A stretch of DNA of 52,876 nt, taken from positions 1 through 52,876 of the forward strand of contig NZ_BCPY01000012.1 in the NCBI RefSeq assembly GCF_001544195.1, in the 5' to 3' direction. Shown one piece after another: positions 35,616 through 44,071 of this stretch. Origin of the DNA: Tetragenococcus solitarius NBRC 100494 (GTDB lineage Bacteria; Bacillota; Bacilli; Lactobacillales; Enterococcaceae). A program made the translations under genes and the position numbers. Every line of letters begins with the position of its first letter. Within the stretch, counting starts at the first letter, position 1. The notes beneath the pieces are model-generated. The model searched no databases and was not told the DNA's origin. It saw only the letters and a list, made by a program, of their open reading frames with translations.

Positions 35616-36551
35616 ATGGCAGAAACCATCAAAGTAGGTGAGTTAGCAAAAGCCTTAGAACTAGAAATTGTAAGTGGCGATAACAAAGCTTTATCGCGTG
35701 AAATTATTACTGGTGATGTTTCTCGCCCTGGTCTTGAGTTAACAGGTTATTTTAACTACTATTCTCATGACCGTTTGCAACTTTTTGGTAGTAAAGAAAT
35801 TACTTTTTCACGTCGCATGATGCCAGAAGAACGGTTGATGATTATGCGTCGGTTATGCGCAGAAGATACGCCAGCTTTTATTATTTCAAGAGGCTTAGAA
35901 GTACCTGAAGAAATGCTTACAACCTGTACTGAGAACCATTTACCGATTTTACGTTCTAAAATCACCACTTCTCGCTTATCTGGACAAATTTCAAGTTTTC
36001 TGGATGCGCGTTTAGCTGCTAGAGAAAATGTTCATGGCGTTTTAGTTGACGTCTATGGTTTAGGCGTTTTACTACAAGGCGATAGCGGGATTGGAAAAAG
36101 TGAAACTGCGCTTGAATTGATTAAAAGAGGGCATCGTTTGATCGCTGATGATCGGGTAGACATCTATAAGCAAGATGAACTAACGTTAGTAGGAGAACCT
36201 CCGCAAATTCTTGAACACCTTATTGAAATTCGTGGGATAGGTATTATTGACGTTATGCATTTATTTGGTGCAAGTGCCGTTCGCGGAACGATGCAAATCC
36301 AGTTAGCCGTATATTTGGAAAATTGGGAAAAAGATAAAAAATACGATCGCTTAGGTTCTTCTGATGAGACAGTAGAACTAAATGGAGTGTCAATCCCTCA
36401 AATTAAAATTCCTGTAAAAACTGGACGGAATCTTTCAATTATTATAGAAGTTGCAGCCATGAACTTTCGTGCGAAAACAATGGGTTATGATGCAACCAAA
36501 TCCTTTGAAGATCGGCTGACGCGCTTGATTGAAGAAAATTCTGATTTATAG
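35616..36551 (+). CDS. hprK: HPr kinase/phosphorylase
   Basis: A 311-residue bifunctional enzyme that phosphorylates and dephosphorylates HPr on Ser46, setting CcpA-dependent catabolite control. Walker A GDSGIGKSETALELI lies at about residue 155, followed by the ADDRVDI segment and the HprK signature EIRGIGIIDVMHLFG. It heads the hprK-lgt-gpsA-galU cluster. The start follows AAGAGGGA. Confidence 0.96.
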   Translation: MAETIKVGELAKALELEIVSGDNKALSREIITGDVSRPGLELTGYFNYYSHDRLQLFGSKEITFSRRMMPEERLMIMRRLCAEDTPAFIISRGLEVPEEMLTTCTENHLPILRSKITTSRLSGQISSFLDARLAARENVHGVLVDVYGLGVLLQGDSGIGKSETALELIKRGHRLIADDRVDIYKQDELTLVGEPPQILEHLIEIRGIGIIDVMHLFGASAVRGTMQIQLAVYLENWEKDKKYDRLGSSDETVELNGVSIPQIKIPVKTGRNLSIIIEVAAMNFRAKTMGYDATKSFEDRLTRLIEENSDL

Positions 36552-36566
36552 AAAAGGGGTCAAAAG

Positions 36567-37400
36567 ATGACTGGAGTAATCAGCCGAACGGCGTTTGATA
36601 TTTTTGGGATCGATATTTATTGGTATGCGATTATTATTATTTCTGGAGTTATCATTGCCATGTGGTTAAGTTCTAGAGAAGCTGTACGTGTCGGTTTAAG
36701 AGAAGATGATGTGACTGACTTTATGTTAGCCGGTCTTCCCATTGCTTTTATTGGTGCGCGGCTTTACTATGTTTTGTTTAATATTGGTCCTTATTTGAAT
36801 GACCCTATCCAAATATTTAATTTACGCTCTGGCGGGTTAGCGATATACGGTGGCTTAATTGCTGGGGGAATATGGCTGCTCATTTTTTGCCAAAGGAATT
36901 TTATACCTACCTGGACATTTTTGGATATTGCAGCACCAAGTGTTCTTATCGCACAAGCCATCGGGCGTTGGGGAAATTTTGCTAATCACGAAGCTTACGG
37001 ACCAATAACAACTCGGAGTTTTTTAGAGAATCTGCATATTCCCAACTTTATTATTGAAAATGTTTATATCGAAGGTGCCTACCGGCAGCCTACTTTCTTA
37101 TATGAGTCGGTTTGGAGTGTATTAGGTTTTGTCCTACTCATTATTTTACGAAAAAAGACTGGGCTGTTAAAAAAAGGAGAAATCGCATTAGCTTATGTGA
37201 TATGGTATAGTTTTGGGCGCTTTTTCATTGAAGGGTTACGCACAGACAGTCTGTATTTGTTTGGGGGTATCCGCGTCTCACAGCTACTTTCATTAGTGTT
37301 ATTTTTTGCTAGCTGGATACTGATTGTTTGTCGTCGTAAGAAAAAAGCACCTTTGAAAAATTATGACCGAACACAAGGAAAAAATCAACGGATTATCTGA
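36567..37400 (+). CDS. lgt: Prolipoprotein diacylglyceryl transferase
   Basis: A 277-residue polytopic membrane enzyme that adds diacylglycerol from phosphatidylglycerol to the lipobox Cys. The family signature GRWGNFANHEAYGP lies near residue 133, with the downstream RQPTFLYES and EGLRTDSLY motifs. It would modify the lipoproteins encoded in this window (LivJ, both PstS, the histidine phosphatase). It starts 15 bases after hprK. Confidence 0.96.
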   Translation: MTGVISRTAFDIFGIDIYWYAIIIISGVIIAMWLSSREAVRVGLREDDVTDFMLAGLPIAFIGARLYYVLFNIGPYLNDPIQIFNLRSGGLAIYGGLIAGGIWLLIFCQRNFIPTWTFLDIAAPSVLIAQAIGRWGNFANHEAYGPITTRSFLENLHIPNFIIENVYIEGAYRQPTFLYESVWSVLGFVLLIILRKKTGLLKKGEIALAYVIWYSFGRFFIEGLRTDSLYLFGGIRVSQLLSLVLFFASWILIVCRRKKKAPLKNYDRTQGKNQRII

Positions 37401-37472
37401 TAAGTTTTAAAAGTAAAAATGTGGTAAAATTTACAACGGTGATTTGTAAAAGAATACAAGGAGGTTTCACTA

Positions 37473-38486
37473 TTGAAACAAAAAATTGCAGTCTTAGGCC
37501 CTGGTTCATGGGGGACAGCGTTAGCACAAGTATTAGCTGAAAATGGGCATCAGGTTAATTTATGGGGTGATAATCCAGCTCAAATTGATGAAATTAACAC
37601 TTACCATACGAATCGACATTATTTACCTGATTTAAAAATACCTGAAGAAATTAAAGGACAAAAAGACTTAAAAACGGCTGTTAAAGATGTAGATGCTATT
37701 CTTTTAGTGGTTCCTACTAAAGCCATTCGAAGTGTTGTTAAACAATTAGCGGGTATTCTTGAAAATTCCCCTTATATTATTCATGCTTCTAAAGGATTAG
37801 AACAAGGAAGCCATAAGCGTATCTCTGAAGTCATTAGTGAAGAACTTCCTGCTTCAAAAAGAAGAGGGCTGGTTGTCTTATCAGGGCCGAGTCATGCTGA
37901 AGAGGTAGCTGTTCATGATATTACAACGATTACTGCTGCAAGTACCGATCATAAGGCAGCAAAATATGTACAACAAACCTTTATGAATGGATACTTACGT
38001 ATTTACACAAATAATGATGTGATTGGTGTTGAAACAGGAGCTGCGTTAAAAAATATTATCGCCATTGGTTCAGGGGCGATTGCAGGTCTTGGCTTTGGTG
38101 ATAATGCAAAAGCTGCCATCATGACAAGAGGGTTAGCTGAAATTAGCCGTTTAGGAGTAGCTATGGGCGCAGAACCGTTAACATTTAGCGGTTTAAGTGG
38201 TGTCGGAGATTTGATTGTTACTTGTACAAGTGTACATTCACGTAATTGGCGAGCAGGGAATATGTTAGGAAAAGGACAAAAGCTGCAAGATATTTTAGAT
38301 AATATGGGGATGATTGTCGAAGGGGTTTCTACGACAAAAGCCGCCATGGAATTAGCAGAGCAATTAGGCGTAGAAATGCCAATCACTGAAACCATCTATC
38401 GCGTCCTTTATGAAGGGAAAGATATAGACCAAGCAGCTAAAGAGATTATGATGCGTGATGGTAAAGTGGAAAATGAGTTTTCCTAA
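37473..38486 (+). CDS. gpsA: NAD(P)-dependent glycerol-3-phosphate dehydrogenase
   Basis: A 337-residue cytoplasmic enzyme reducing dihydroxyacetone phosphate to sn-glycerol 3-phosphate for phospholipids and teichoic acids. The Rossmann motif is [10 protein letters not shown] (residues 9-18), with the catalytic region [17 protein letters not shown] and [14 protein letters not shown]. The TTG start lies behind AAGGAGG. Confidence 0.96.
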   Translation: MKQKIAVLGPGSWGTALAQVLAENGHQVNLWGDNPAQIDEINTYHTNRHYLPDLKIPEEIKGQKDLKTAVKDVDAILLVVPTKAIRSVVKQLAGILENSPYIIHASKGLEQGSHKRISEVISEELPASKRRGLVVLSGPSHAEEVAVHDITTITAASTDHKAAKYVQQTFMNGYLRIYTNNDVIGVETGAALKNIIAIGSGAIAGLGFGDNAKAAIMTRGLAEISRLGVAMGAEPLTFSGLSGVGDLIVTCTSVHSRNWRAGNMLGKGQKLQDILDNMGMIVEGVSTTKAAMELAEQLGVEMPITETIYRVLYEGKDIDQAAKEIMMRDGKVENEFS

Positions 38487-38513
38487 AAAATTAGTATAAA
38501 GGAGATCTTTTTG

Positions 38514-39440
38514 ATGAAAGTAAGAAAAGCAGTGATTCCAGCAGCAGGCTTAGGTACACGCTTTTTACCGGCAACGAAGGCAATGGCCAAAGAGATGCTT
38601 CCGATTGTCGATAAACCTACGATTCAATTTATTGTAGAAGAAGCGTTAAATTCTGGAATTGAAGATATTCTAATTGTTACTGGCAAAGCCAAACGCCCTA
38701 TTGAAGATCATTTTGACGCAAACTTAGAACTAGAAATGGCTTTAAAAGAGAAAGAAAAAAGTGACTTACTAAAATTAGTGGAAGAAACAACAGACGTGAA
38801 TCTTCACTTTATTCGTCAATCACATCCAAATGGCTTAGGACATGCTGTATTGCAAGCCAAAGCTTTTGTAGGAAATGAACCGTTCGTGGTGATGCTTGGG
38901 GATGATTTGATGGAAGATAAAAATCCATTGAGCAAACAGTTGATGGATGACTACGAAAAAACGCATGCCTCTACAATTGCAGTCATGGACGTGCCTCATG
39001 AAGACACTTCTAAATATGGGATTATTAACCCAGATGGACAAGTAGAAAAGGGATTATTTAATGTCAATAGCTTTGTCGAAAAACCTGAGCCAGATGTAGC
39101 TCCTAGTGATCTGGCCATTATTGGTCGCTACTTGTTGACTCCAGAAATTTTTCCTATCTTGGAAAATTTAGCACCTGGGGCAGGTAATGAAATTCAATTA
39201 ACAGATGCTATCGATATTTTGAATAAAACGCAACGTGTGTTTGCTCGACAATTTAAAGGGAAACGTTTTGACGTCGGAGATAAATTTGGGTTTATGCGTA
39301 CAAGTATCGAATATGGTCTTGTTCATCCGCAAATTAAAGATGACCTCGTTGACTTTATCATTGAACTGGGCAATAAGTTGAGTCAAAAAAAGCAAGTCAA
39401 TGAAAGTAGACGCAATAAAACAGAAGCAAAAAGAAAATAA
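38514..39440 (+). CDS. galU: UTP-glucose-1-phosphate uridylyltransferase
   Basis: A 308-residue nucleotidyltransferase making UDP-glucose for glycolipids, teichoic acid decoration and polysaccharides. The N-terminal signature is [22 protein letters not shown] with the UDP-glucose region FVEKPEP. ATG 38514 lies 9 bases after AAAGGAG; the preceding TTG 38511 is an alternative. It follows gpsA by 27 bases. Confidence 0.95.
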   Translation: MKVRKAVIPAAGLGTRFLPATKAMAKEMLPIVDKPTIQFIVEEALNSGIEDILIVTGKAKRPIEDHFDANLELEMALKEKEKSDLLKLVEETTDVNLHFIRQSHPNGLGHAVLQAKAFVGNEPFVVMLGDDLMEDKNPLSKQLMDDYEKTHASTIAVMDVPHEDTSKYGIINPDGQVEKGLFNVNSFVEKPEPDVAPSDLAIIGRYLLTPEIFPILENLAPGAGNEIQLTDAIDILNKTQRVFARQFKGKRFDVGDKFGFMRTSIEYGLVHPQIKDDLVDFIIELGNKLSQKKQVNESRRNKTEAKRK

Positions 39441-39473
39441 GGAGAGTATAGCATAGCTCTTCCTTATTTTTCT
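39434..39473 (+). terminator. Terminator overlapping the galU stop
   Basis: The stem AAAATAAGGAGAG pairs with CTCTTCCTTATTTT (one bulge). The 5' arm contains the galU stop codon. Confidence 0.75.
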
Positions 39474-39489
39474 AAAACAAGGAGAAAAA

Positions 39490-40278
39490 ATGATCGCTAA
39501 AAGTTCTATCACAGCAATGGCTATATCTCTTATTATTTTATTAGGATTGCTCATTGGGGTATTTTTATTTTTTAAAAAAAAGGTTGCTATAAAATTGGTA
39601 CCGCTATTTGTCGGTGTAGCATTTTTTATTATCTTTGCTTTAGTTTTAGAGCAAATGCTGCATAGCTTCGTTTTACAACCAAACGCTCAGGGACAAATTC
39701 CATTAATGATAAATCACCCTGTAGTATATATGATTTATGGTATATTTGCTGCAGGTGTTTTTGAAGAAACGGCAAGACTCGTTGCTTTTAAGCTGTTAAA
39801 AAGTAGTTATTCGGATTTTGCTACAAGTATAGCTTATGGTTTGGGTCACGGGGGAATCGAACTTTTACTTCTTGGCGGAATGTCTTTAGTTAGTAATTTA
39901 GTTATTAGTCTTTTGTTAAGTAATCCTAATGGACAATTTGCTCAAGAACTTCCTCAAAGTATCGTTCAGGCATTACAAAATGTTTCTGCTGGAGAATTCT
40001 TTTTAGTCACTATTGAGCGTTTTCCAGCACTGTTGGTACAAATTTGCTTATCAGTACTCGTGTGGATAGCTGTTAATAAAGCAAGGCAATTTTGGCTTTT
40101 TCCTTTGAGTATTCTTTTTCATGCTATTATTGATATTCCAAGTGTGATGACACAGGTTGGATTTTTGTCCAGTTATGTTATTTTATACGGTTTATTGTAT
40201 TTAATGACGATTGCTTTAATTATCTTTACAATAGCAGTGGCAAAAAAGAATGAGCTTTATTTAAAAAAGTCTTTCTAA
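39490..40278 (+). CDS. YhfC family intramembrane protease homologue
   Basis: A 262-residue protein with about seven transmembrane segments. Conserved polar motifs within the membrane, FEETARLVAF, YGLGHGGIELLLLGG and FHAIIDIP, are those of the YhfC family, which is related to CAAX-type glutamic intramembrane proteases. The substrate is unknown. It stands alone after the galU terminator. The start follows AAGGAGA. Confidence 0.8.
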   Translation: MIAKSSITAMAISLIILLGLLIGVFLFFKKKVAIKLVPLFVGVAFFIIFALVLEQMLHSFVLQPNAQGQIPLMINHPVVYMIYGIFAAGVFEETARLVAFKLLKSSYSDFATSIAYGLGHGGIELLLLGGMSLVSNLVISLLLSNPNGQFAQELPQSIVQALQNVSAGEFFLVTIERFPALLVQICLSVLVWIAVNKARQFWLFPLSILFHAIIDIPSVMTQVGFLSSYVILYGLLYLMTIALIIFTIAVAKKNELYLKKSF

Positions 40279-40397
40279 AATAAAAAGTATTTGTATTACT
40301 ATTGAAAAAAATTGCTTTTAGAACGATTATTATTTGTTTTAAAATTTTGAAAATGATATGCTTATGTATATTAAATATATACGAAAGGGGTTTTGGT

Positions 40398-40823
40398 ATG
40401 TCTGCTGGAGGTATTGCTGGCTTAATTGCCGCTATTGCATTTGCAGTATTAGTTATCTTTTTGGTAAAATTACTGTTGAAAGTTGAAAAGACGGTTGCTT
40501 CCGTTGAAAAAACAGTATCAGAAGCGAATAACACAATAGAAGTAGTAACAAAAGATGTAGATTTGCTTTCACGCGAAGTAGAAGGCTTATTGACAAAAAG
40601 TAACGAATTATTTTCAGATGTTAATAAAAAAGTTGCTACAATTGATCCGTTATTTACGGCTATTGCTGATTTAAGTACAAGTATCTCAGAATTAAATGCT
40701 TCTGGAAAGAATCTTCTCTCAAGAATTGGCGATTTAGGAAAGACAACTGCTCAAGCGACAGTAGCTGGAAAAGTTGGACAAACAGCAATGAAGTTTTTCA
40801 AGCAACGGAATAAAGAAGAATAA
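40398..40823 (+). CDS. DUF948 family membrane-anchored protein
   Basis: A 141-residue protein with an N-terminal transmembrane segment (about residues 5-27) followed by a long helical region with heptad character (VEKTVASVEKTVSEANNTIE). It matches DUF948, a stress-associated family in Gram-positive bacteria usually paired with YtxH proteins, as here. ATG 40398 follows AAAGGGG; an in-frame TTG near 40302 gives an implausible N-terminus. Confidence 0.83.
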   Translation: MSAGGIAGLIAAIAFAVLVIFLVKLLLKVEKTVASVEKTVSEANNTIEVVTKDVDLLSREVEGLLTKSNELFSDVNKKVATIDPLFTAIADLSTSISELNASGKNLLSRIGDLGKTTAQATVAGKVGQTAMKFFKQRNKEE

Positions 40824-40837
40824 TTGGAGGGATCCTC

Positions 40838-41464
40838 ATGGGAAAAAAAGATGGATTTTTACTAGGTGCTGTAGTTGGCGGAACAGCAGCTGCAGTAACG
40901 GCCTTATTATTGGCTCCTGAGTCCGGCAAAGAATTACGTGATAAATTAGCAAAGCAATTGGATAATGTGTTAGACGCAGCATCTGATTACACAGATATCG
41001 CTAAAGATAAGGGCAGCGATTTAACTGATCTTGCTAAAGAAAAAGCAGACGAACTTAGCAAGCAAGCTTCTGATCTTGCTGGTTCAATGAAACAAAAAAC
41101 TCAAGATACTGCTGAAGATGTCAAGGACACAGTATCAGATGCAGCTCAAGACTATGGAGATTTAGCAAGCGATCTAGCTGAAGATGCAAAAGCAACTGCG
41201 GAAGCTGTTTCTGATGAGGTTCAAGATACTGCTGATGATATCATTATTGATGTCAAAGATACTTCAGAAGCTGTCCAAGATACCGTTGCTGATGCTGCTG
41301 ATAAAGGAAGTTCAATTGCTCAAGAGGCAAAAGAGCAGGCAGATGATGTCACAGAAGATACGAAAGAAGATCTAGCTTCTGATTACGAAGACGTGAAAGA
41401 GGACTTTGACGATTCAGTAGAAGATCTAAAAGATCAAATCGAAAAAAACAACCCAGAAGTATAA
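40838..41464 (+). CDS. YtxH domain protein with LEA-like acidic repeats
   Basis: A 208-residue protein. Residues 5-40 are the YtxH module (GFLLGAVVGGTAAAVTALLLAPESGKELRDKL) with one hydrophobic segment. The remaining 165 residues are a repetitive Ala/Asp/Glu/Lys helix built of units like DTAEDVKDTVSDAAQDYGDL, resembling LEA or apolipoprotein-like sequences. Most YtxH proteins are shorter. In other bacteria the family responds to general or osmotic stress. It follows the DUF948 gene by 14 bases behind TTGGAGGG. Confidence 0.85.
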   Translation: MGKKDGFLLGAVVGGTAAAVTALLLAPESGKELRDKLAKQLDNVLDAASDYTDIAKDKGSDLTDLAKEKADELSKQASDLAGSMKQKTQDTAEDVKDTVSDAAQDYGDLASDLAEDAKATAEAVSDEVQDTADDIIIDVKDTSEAVQDTVADAADKGSSIAQEAKEQADDVTEDTKEDLASDYEDVKEDFDDSVEDLKDQIEKNNPEV

Positions 41465-41478
41465 TAAATCAAAATAGG

Positions 41479-41505
41479 GATGGGGCATCTGCCCCATCTT
41501 TTTTG
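41479..41505 (+). terminator. Terminator after ytxH-like gene
   Basis: An 8-bp perfect stem GATGGGGC / GCCCCATC is followed by six T. Confidence 0.9.
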
Positions 41506-41565
41506 GGTCTTTATCAACGTCAGTTGTTAAAGAGCCTTTTAATCGAAGTAGGTTCTGAAACAAAT

Positions 41566-41620
41566 AAAAAAATCTGAATGCTTGTCGGAGAGAAATATCC
41601 ACAAGTATCCAGATTTTTTT
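41566..41620 (-). terminator. Terminator of pepQ
   Basis: A long imperfect stem (AAAAAAATCTG and ATGCTTGT with their complements) lies 14 bases after the pepQ stop; its A run is a U tract on the pepQ strand. Confidence 0.75.
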
Positions 41621-41633
41621 CTGTCTACCAGAA

Positions 41634-42737
41634 TTAGTCAATAATCGTTAATTCTTTTGGCGTATGAGTAAACGGTTGACAACCATCTTTGGTAACATAA
41701 ACACAATCTTCAATTCGTACACCAACTTCGCCGGGCAAATAAATCCCTGGCTCAATTGAAAAACACATACCTTCATCTAATACAAGATCGTTACCAGCCA
41801 CTAAAGAAGGGTATTCGTGAATGGTAGTGCCAATCCCATGACCTAAACGGTGATTAAATGCTTCACCATAGCCATAGCTTTCAATCACTTCACGCGCAAT
41901 TTTGTCTACCTCGCTAGCTTTTATTCCTGGTTTAACTGCTTTTTGTGCAGCAAGTTGCGCTTCTAAAACGATATTATAAATTTTTCGCTGAAATGCTGTA
42001 GGCTCCTTAAAAGCAACCGTACGAGTAGCGTCACTGCAATAACCTTGCCAAAGTACTCCAAGATCAAATAAAACAAAATGATTTTCTTGTACTGGATCAT
42101 CTCCTGGCGTACCGTGTGGATTGGCTGCTTTAGCAGCTGCTAAAACTTCTGTGTCAAAAGACATTTTGGCTACGCCTTTACGCTTTAATTGATACTCAAT
42201 TTCAGCGATAATTTCTGTTTCTGTAGCTCCTTTTTTAATCGCAGAAAAACCAATATCAAAAGCTACATCCGCCCAGTCCCCAGCTTTAATCAATGTATCA
42301 ATTTCTTTAGGCGTTTTCCGTACTTGCATTTGCTCAATCACAGGCGTTAAATTTTTTGAAAAATTCGCATTAGGAAAATGCGCAGAAAATGATTCAAAAT
42401 GATCCAAGCTTAAAGAAGCTTTTTCAATCGTGATATCAGCTGGATTCCCGTAACGAGTATGGATTTCAGAAGCAATCATTTTCCATGGGTCTTGCGAGTC
42501 TTGATAGCCGACAACATCATATTCCCATGAGCTTTCTTTAGCCGCTTGAGCATCCAAAGCCGGCGTAAATAAAAATGGGTCCTTATCAACAGTAAAAAAT
42601 AAGGCCAATATCCTTTCGTGGGGATCACTTGCAAATCCAGTAAAGTAAGTAACTGTATTTGGATTTGTCACATAAACGAGATCTGTATCATGATCTTTCA
42701 TCCATGTCTTTAGTTCATTTATCTTTTCAACGTTCAT
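41634..42737 (-). CDS. pepQ: Xaa-Pro dipeptidase (M24)
   Basis: A 367-residue metallopeptidase releasing the residue before proline. An N-terminal creatinase-like domain precedes the pita-bread fold with metal ligands in FDLGVLWQGYCSDATRTV (two Asp), HRLGHGIGTTIHEYP (His), SIEPGIYLP (Glu) and VRIEDCV (Glu). The divergent pepQ/ccpA pair is a classic arrangement in lactic acid bacteria. Confidence 0.95.
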   Translation of the reverse strand: MNVEKINELKTWMKDHDTDLVYVTNPNTVTYFTGFASDPHERILALFFTVDKDPFLFTPALDAQAAKESSWEYDVVGYQDSQDPWKMIASEIHTRYGNPADITIEKASLSLDHFESFSAHFPNANFSKNLTPVIEQMQVRKTPKEIDTLIKAGDWADVAFDIGFSAIKKGATETEIIAEIEYQLKRKGVAKMSFDTEVLAAAKAANPHGTPGDDPVQENHFVLFDLGVLWQGYCSDATRTVAFKEPTAFQRKIYNIVLEAQLAAQKAVKPGIKASEVDKIAREVIESYGYGEAFNHRLGHGIGTTIHEYPSLVAGNDLVLDEGMCFSIEPGIYLPGEVGVRIEDCVYVTKDGCQPFTHTPKELTIID

Positions 42738-42833
42738 AAAAGTCCTTCTTTCTAGCTTAGCTAATTCTATTTTAGCATTCTTTCAAAATAATTTCTAAAA
42801 TTTACTTAAGAAAAAAACATTTTCATGAAAAAA

Positions 42834-42900
42834 ATGTAAAACGGTTGCACCTTTAAAAAAAATTTGCTATTCTAGAAAAGAAATGAAAATACGATTTTCA
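42834..42900 (+). promoter_or_regulatory. ccpA promoter with cre-like and dyad sequences
   Basis: TTGCAC (42845-42850), 17 bases, TATTCT (42868-42873) with an extended TGC in front. ATGTAAAACGGTTGCAC (42834-42850) resembles a cre site carrying one extra base and covers the -35 box. TGAAAATACGATTTTCA (42884-42900) is a perfect 7-bp inverted repeat around a 3-base centre, just downstream of the start point. Confidence 0.6.
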
Positions 42901-42929
42901 GAAAATAAAATAGATAGGAAGTATAGGGT

Positions 42930-43931
42930 ATGGAAAAACAAACAATTACAATTTATGATGTCGCGCGTGAAGCCAATGTTTCTATGGCCACTGTTTCTCG
43001 TGTTGTTAACGGCAATCCAAATGTGAAACCAGCAACACGGAAAAAAGTTTTAGAGGTTATTGATCGACTCGATTACCGACCAAATGCTGTAGCACGTGGA
43101 TTAGCTAGCAAAAAAACAACAACAATCGGTGTGATTATTCCAGATGTCAGCAATATGTTCTTTTCTTCATTAGCACGTGGTATTGATGATGTCGCTACCA
43201 TGTATAAATATAATATTATTTTGGCTAATTCAGACGGTGGTAGCACAAAAGAAGTGCAAGTTTTAAACAACTTATTAGCAAAACAAGTAGATGGTATTAT
43301 CTTTATGGGTCATCGTATCACAGACGAAGTAAGAGCTGAATTTTCACGTTCAAAAACGCCAGTCGTTTTAGCAGGTTCTATTGATCCTGACCAACAAGTA
43401 GGCAGTGTCAATATCGATTATACAGAAGCTGCCAAAGAAGCTGTTTCTCTTCTAGCTAAAAATGGTAATGAAAAAATTGCTTTTATTAGTGGAGCACTTA
43501 TTGATGCCATCAACGGCCAAAATCGTTTGACTGGTTATAAAGAGGCATTGAAAGAACACAACTTAGAATATAATGAAGGATTAATTTTTGAATCACCTTA
43601 TGAATTTAAAGATGGACTTGCTTTAGTGGATCGTATTTTGAATAGCGGCGCTACGGCAGCCTATATTACGGATGATGAATTAGCGATTGGGGTCTTGGAT
43701 GGTTTATATGATCACGGAATAAAAGTCCCAGATGATTTTGAAATTATCACTAGTAATAATTCATTATTAACAGATGTCGCTCGTCCACGCTTGTCAAGTA
43801 TTACTCAGCCACTATATGATATTGGCGCTGTATCTACGAGATTGTTAACAAAATTGATGAACAAAGAAGAAATCGAACAAAAAACAATTGTCCTGCCATC
43901 TAATATCATGGAAAAAGGTTCTACAAAGTAA
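42930..43931 (+). CDS. ccpA: Catabolite control protein A
   Basis: A 333-residue LacI-family regulator. The helix-turn-helix and hinge run TIYDVAREANVSMATVSRVV ... YRPNAVARGLASKKTTTIGV, and the rest is the periplasmic-binding-protein-like core. With HPr phosphorylated by HprK it binds cre sites and controls carbon metabolism. It is divergent from pepQ. Its downstream terminator has been duplicated by an IS insertion. Confidence 0.96.
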   Translation: MEKQTITIYDVAREANVSMATVSRVVNGNPNVKPATRKKVLEVIDRLDYRPNAVARGLASKKTTTIGVIIPDVSNMFFSSLARGIDDVATMYKYNIILANSDGGSTKEVQVLNNLLAKQVDGIIFMGHRITDEVRAEFSRSKTPVVLAGSIDPDQQVGSVNIDYTEAAKEAVSLLAKNGNEKIAFISGALIDAINGQNRLTGYKEALKEHNLEYNEGLIFESPYEFKDGLALVDRILNSGATAAYITDDELAIGVLDGLYDHGIKVPDDFEIITSNNSLLTDVARPRLSSITQPLYDIGAVSTRLLTKLMNKEEIEQKTIVLPSNIMEKGSTK

Positions 43932-43953
43932 TTATTACAATAACAAAAAAAGA

Positions 43954-43980
43954 AAACGTCTCAGTTTTACTGAGGCGTTT
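43954..43980 (+). repeat. Left 27-bp direct repeat (ccpA terminator hairpin copy)
   Basis: The 27 bases form a complete hairpin, AAACGTCTCAG / CTGAGGCGTTT with a 5-base loop, and are identical to 45513-45539 on the far side of the IS. This copy has only three T before the IS begins, so it has lost its U tract. Confidence 0.85.
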
Positions 43981-43981
43981 C

Positions 43982-44030
43982 AGACTGTAGACAAAGTCCG
44001 TATTTTGGATGCAACCTACAGTCTTTTTTT
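43982..44030 (+). terminator. Inward-facing terminator built from the left inverted repeat
   Basis: AGACTGTAG (43982-43990) pairs with CTACAGTCT (44016-44024), followed by six more T. Transcription entering from ccpA would stop before the transposase. TATAAT follows at 44032-44037 as a possible transposase -10 box. Confidence 0.7.
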
Positions 44031-44071
44031 GTATAATAGTATTGTAAGCGAATTCAAGGAGTTGAAATACA

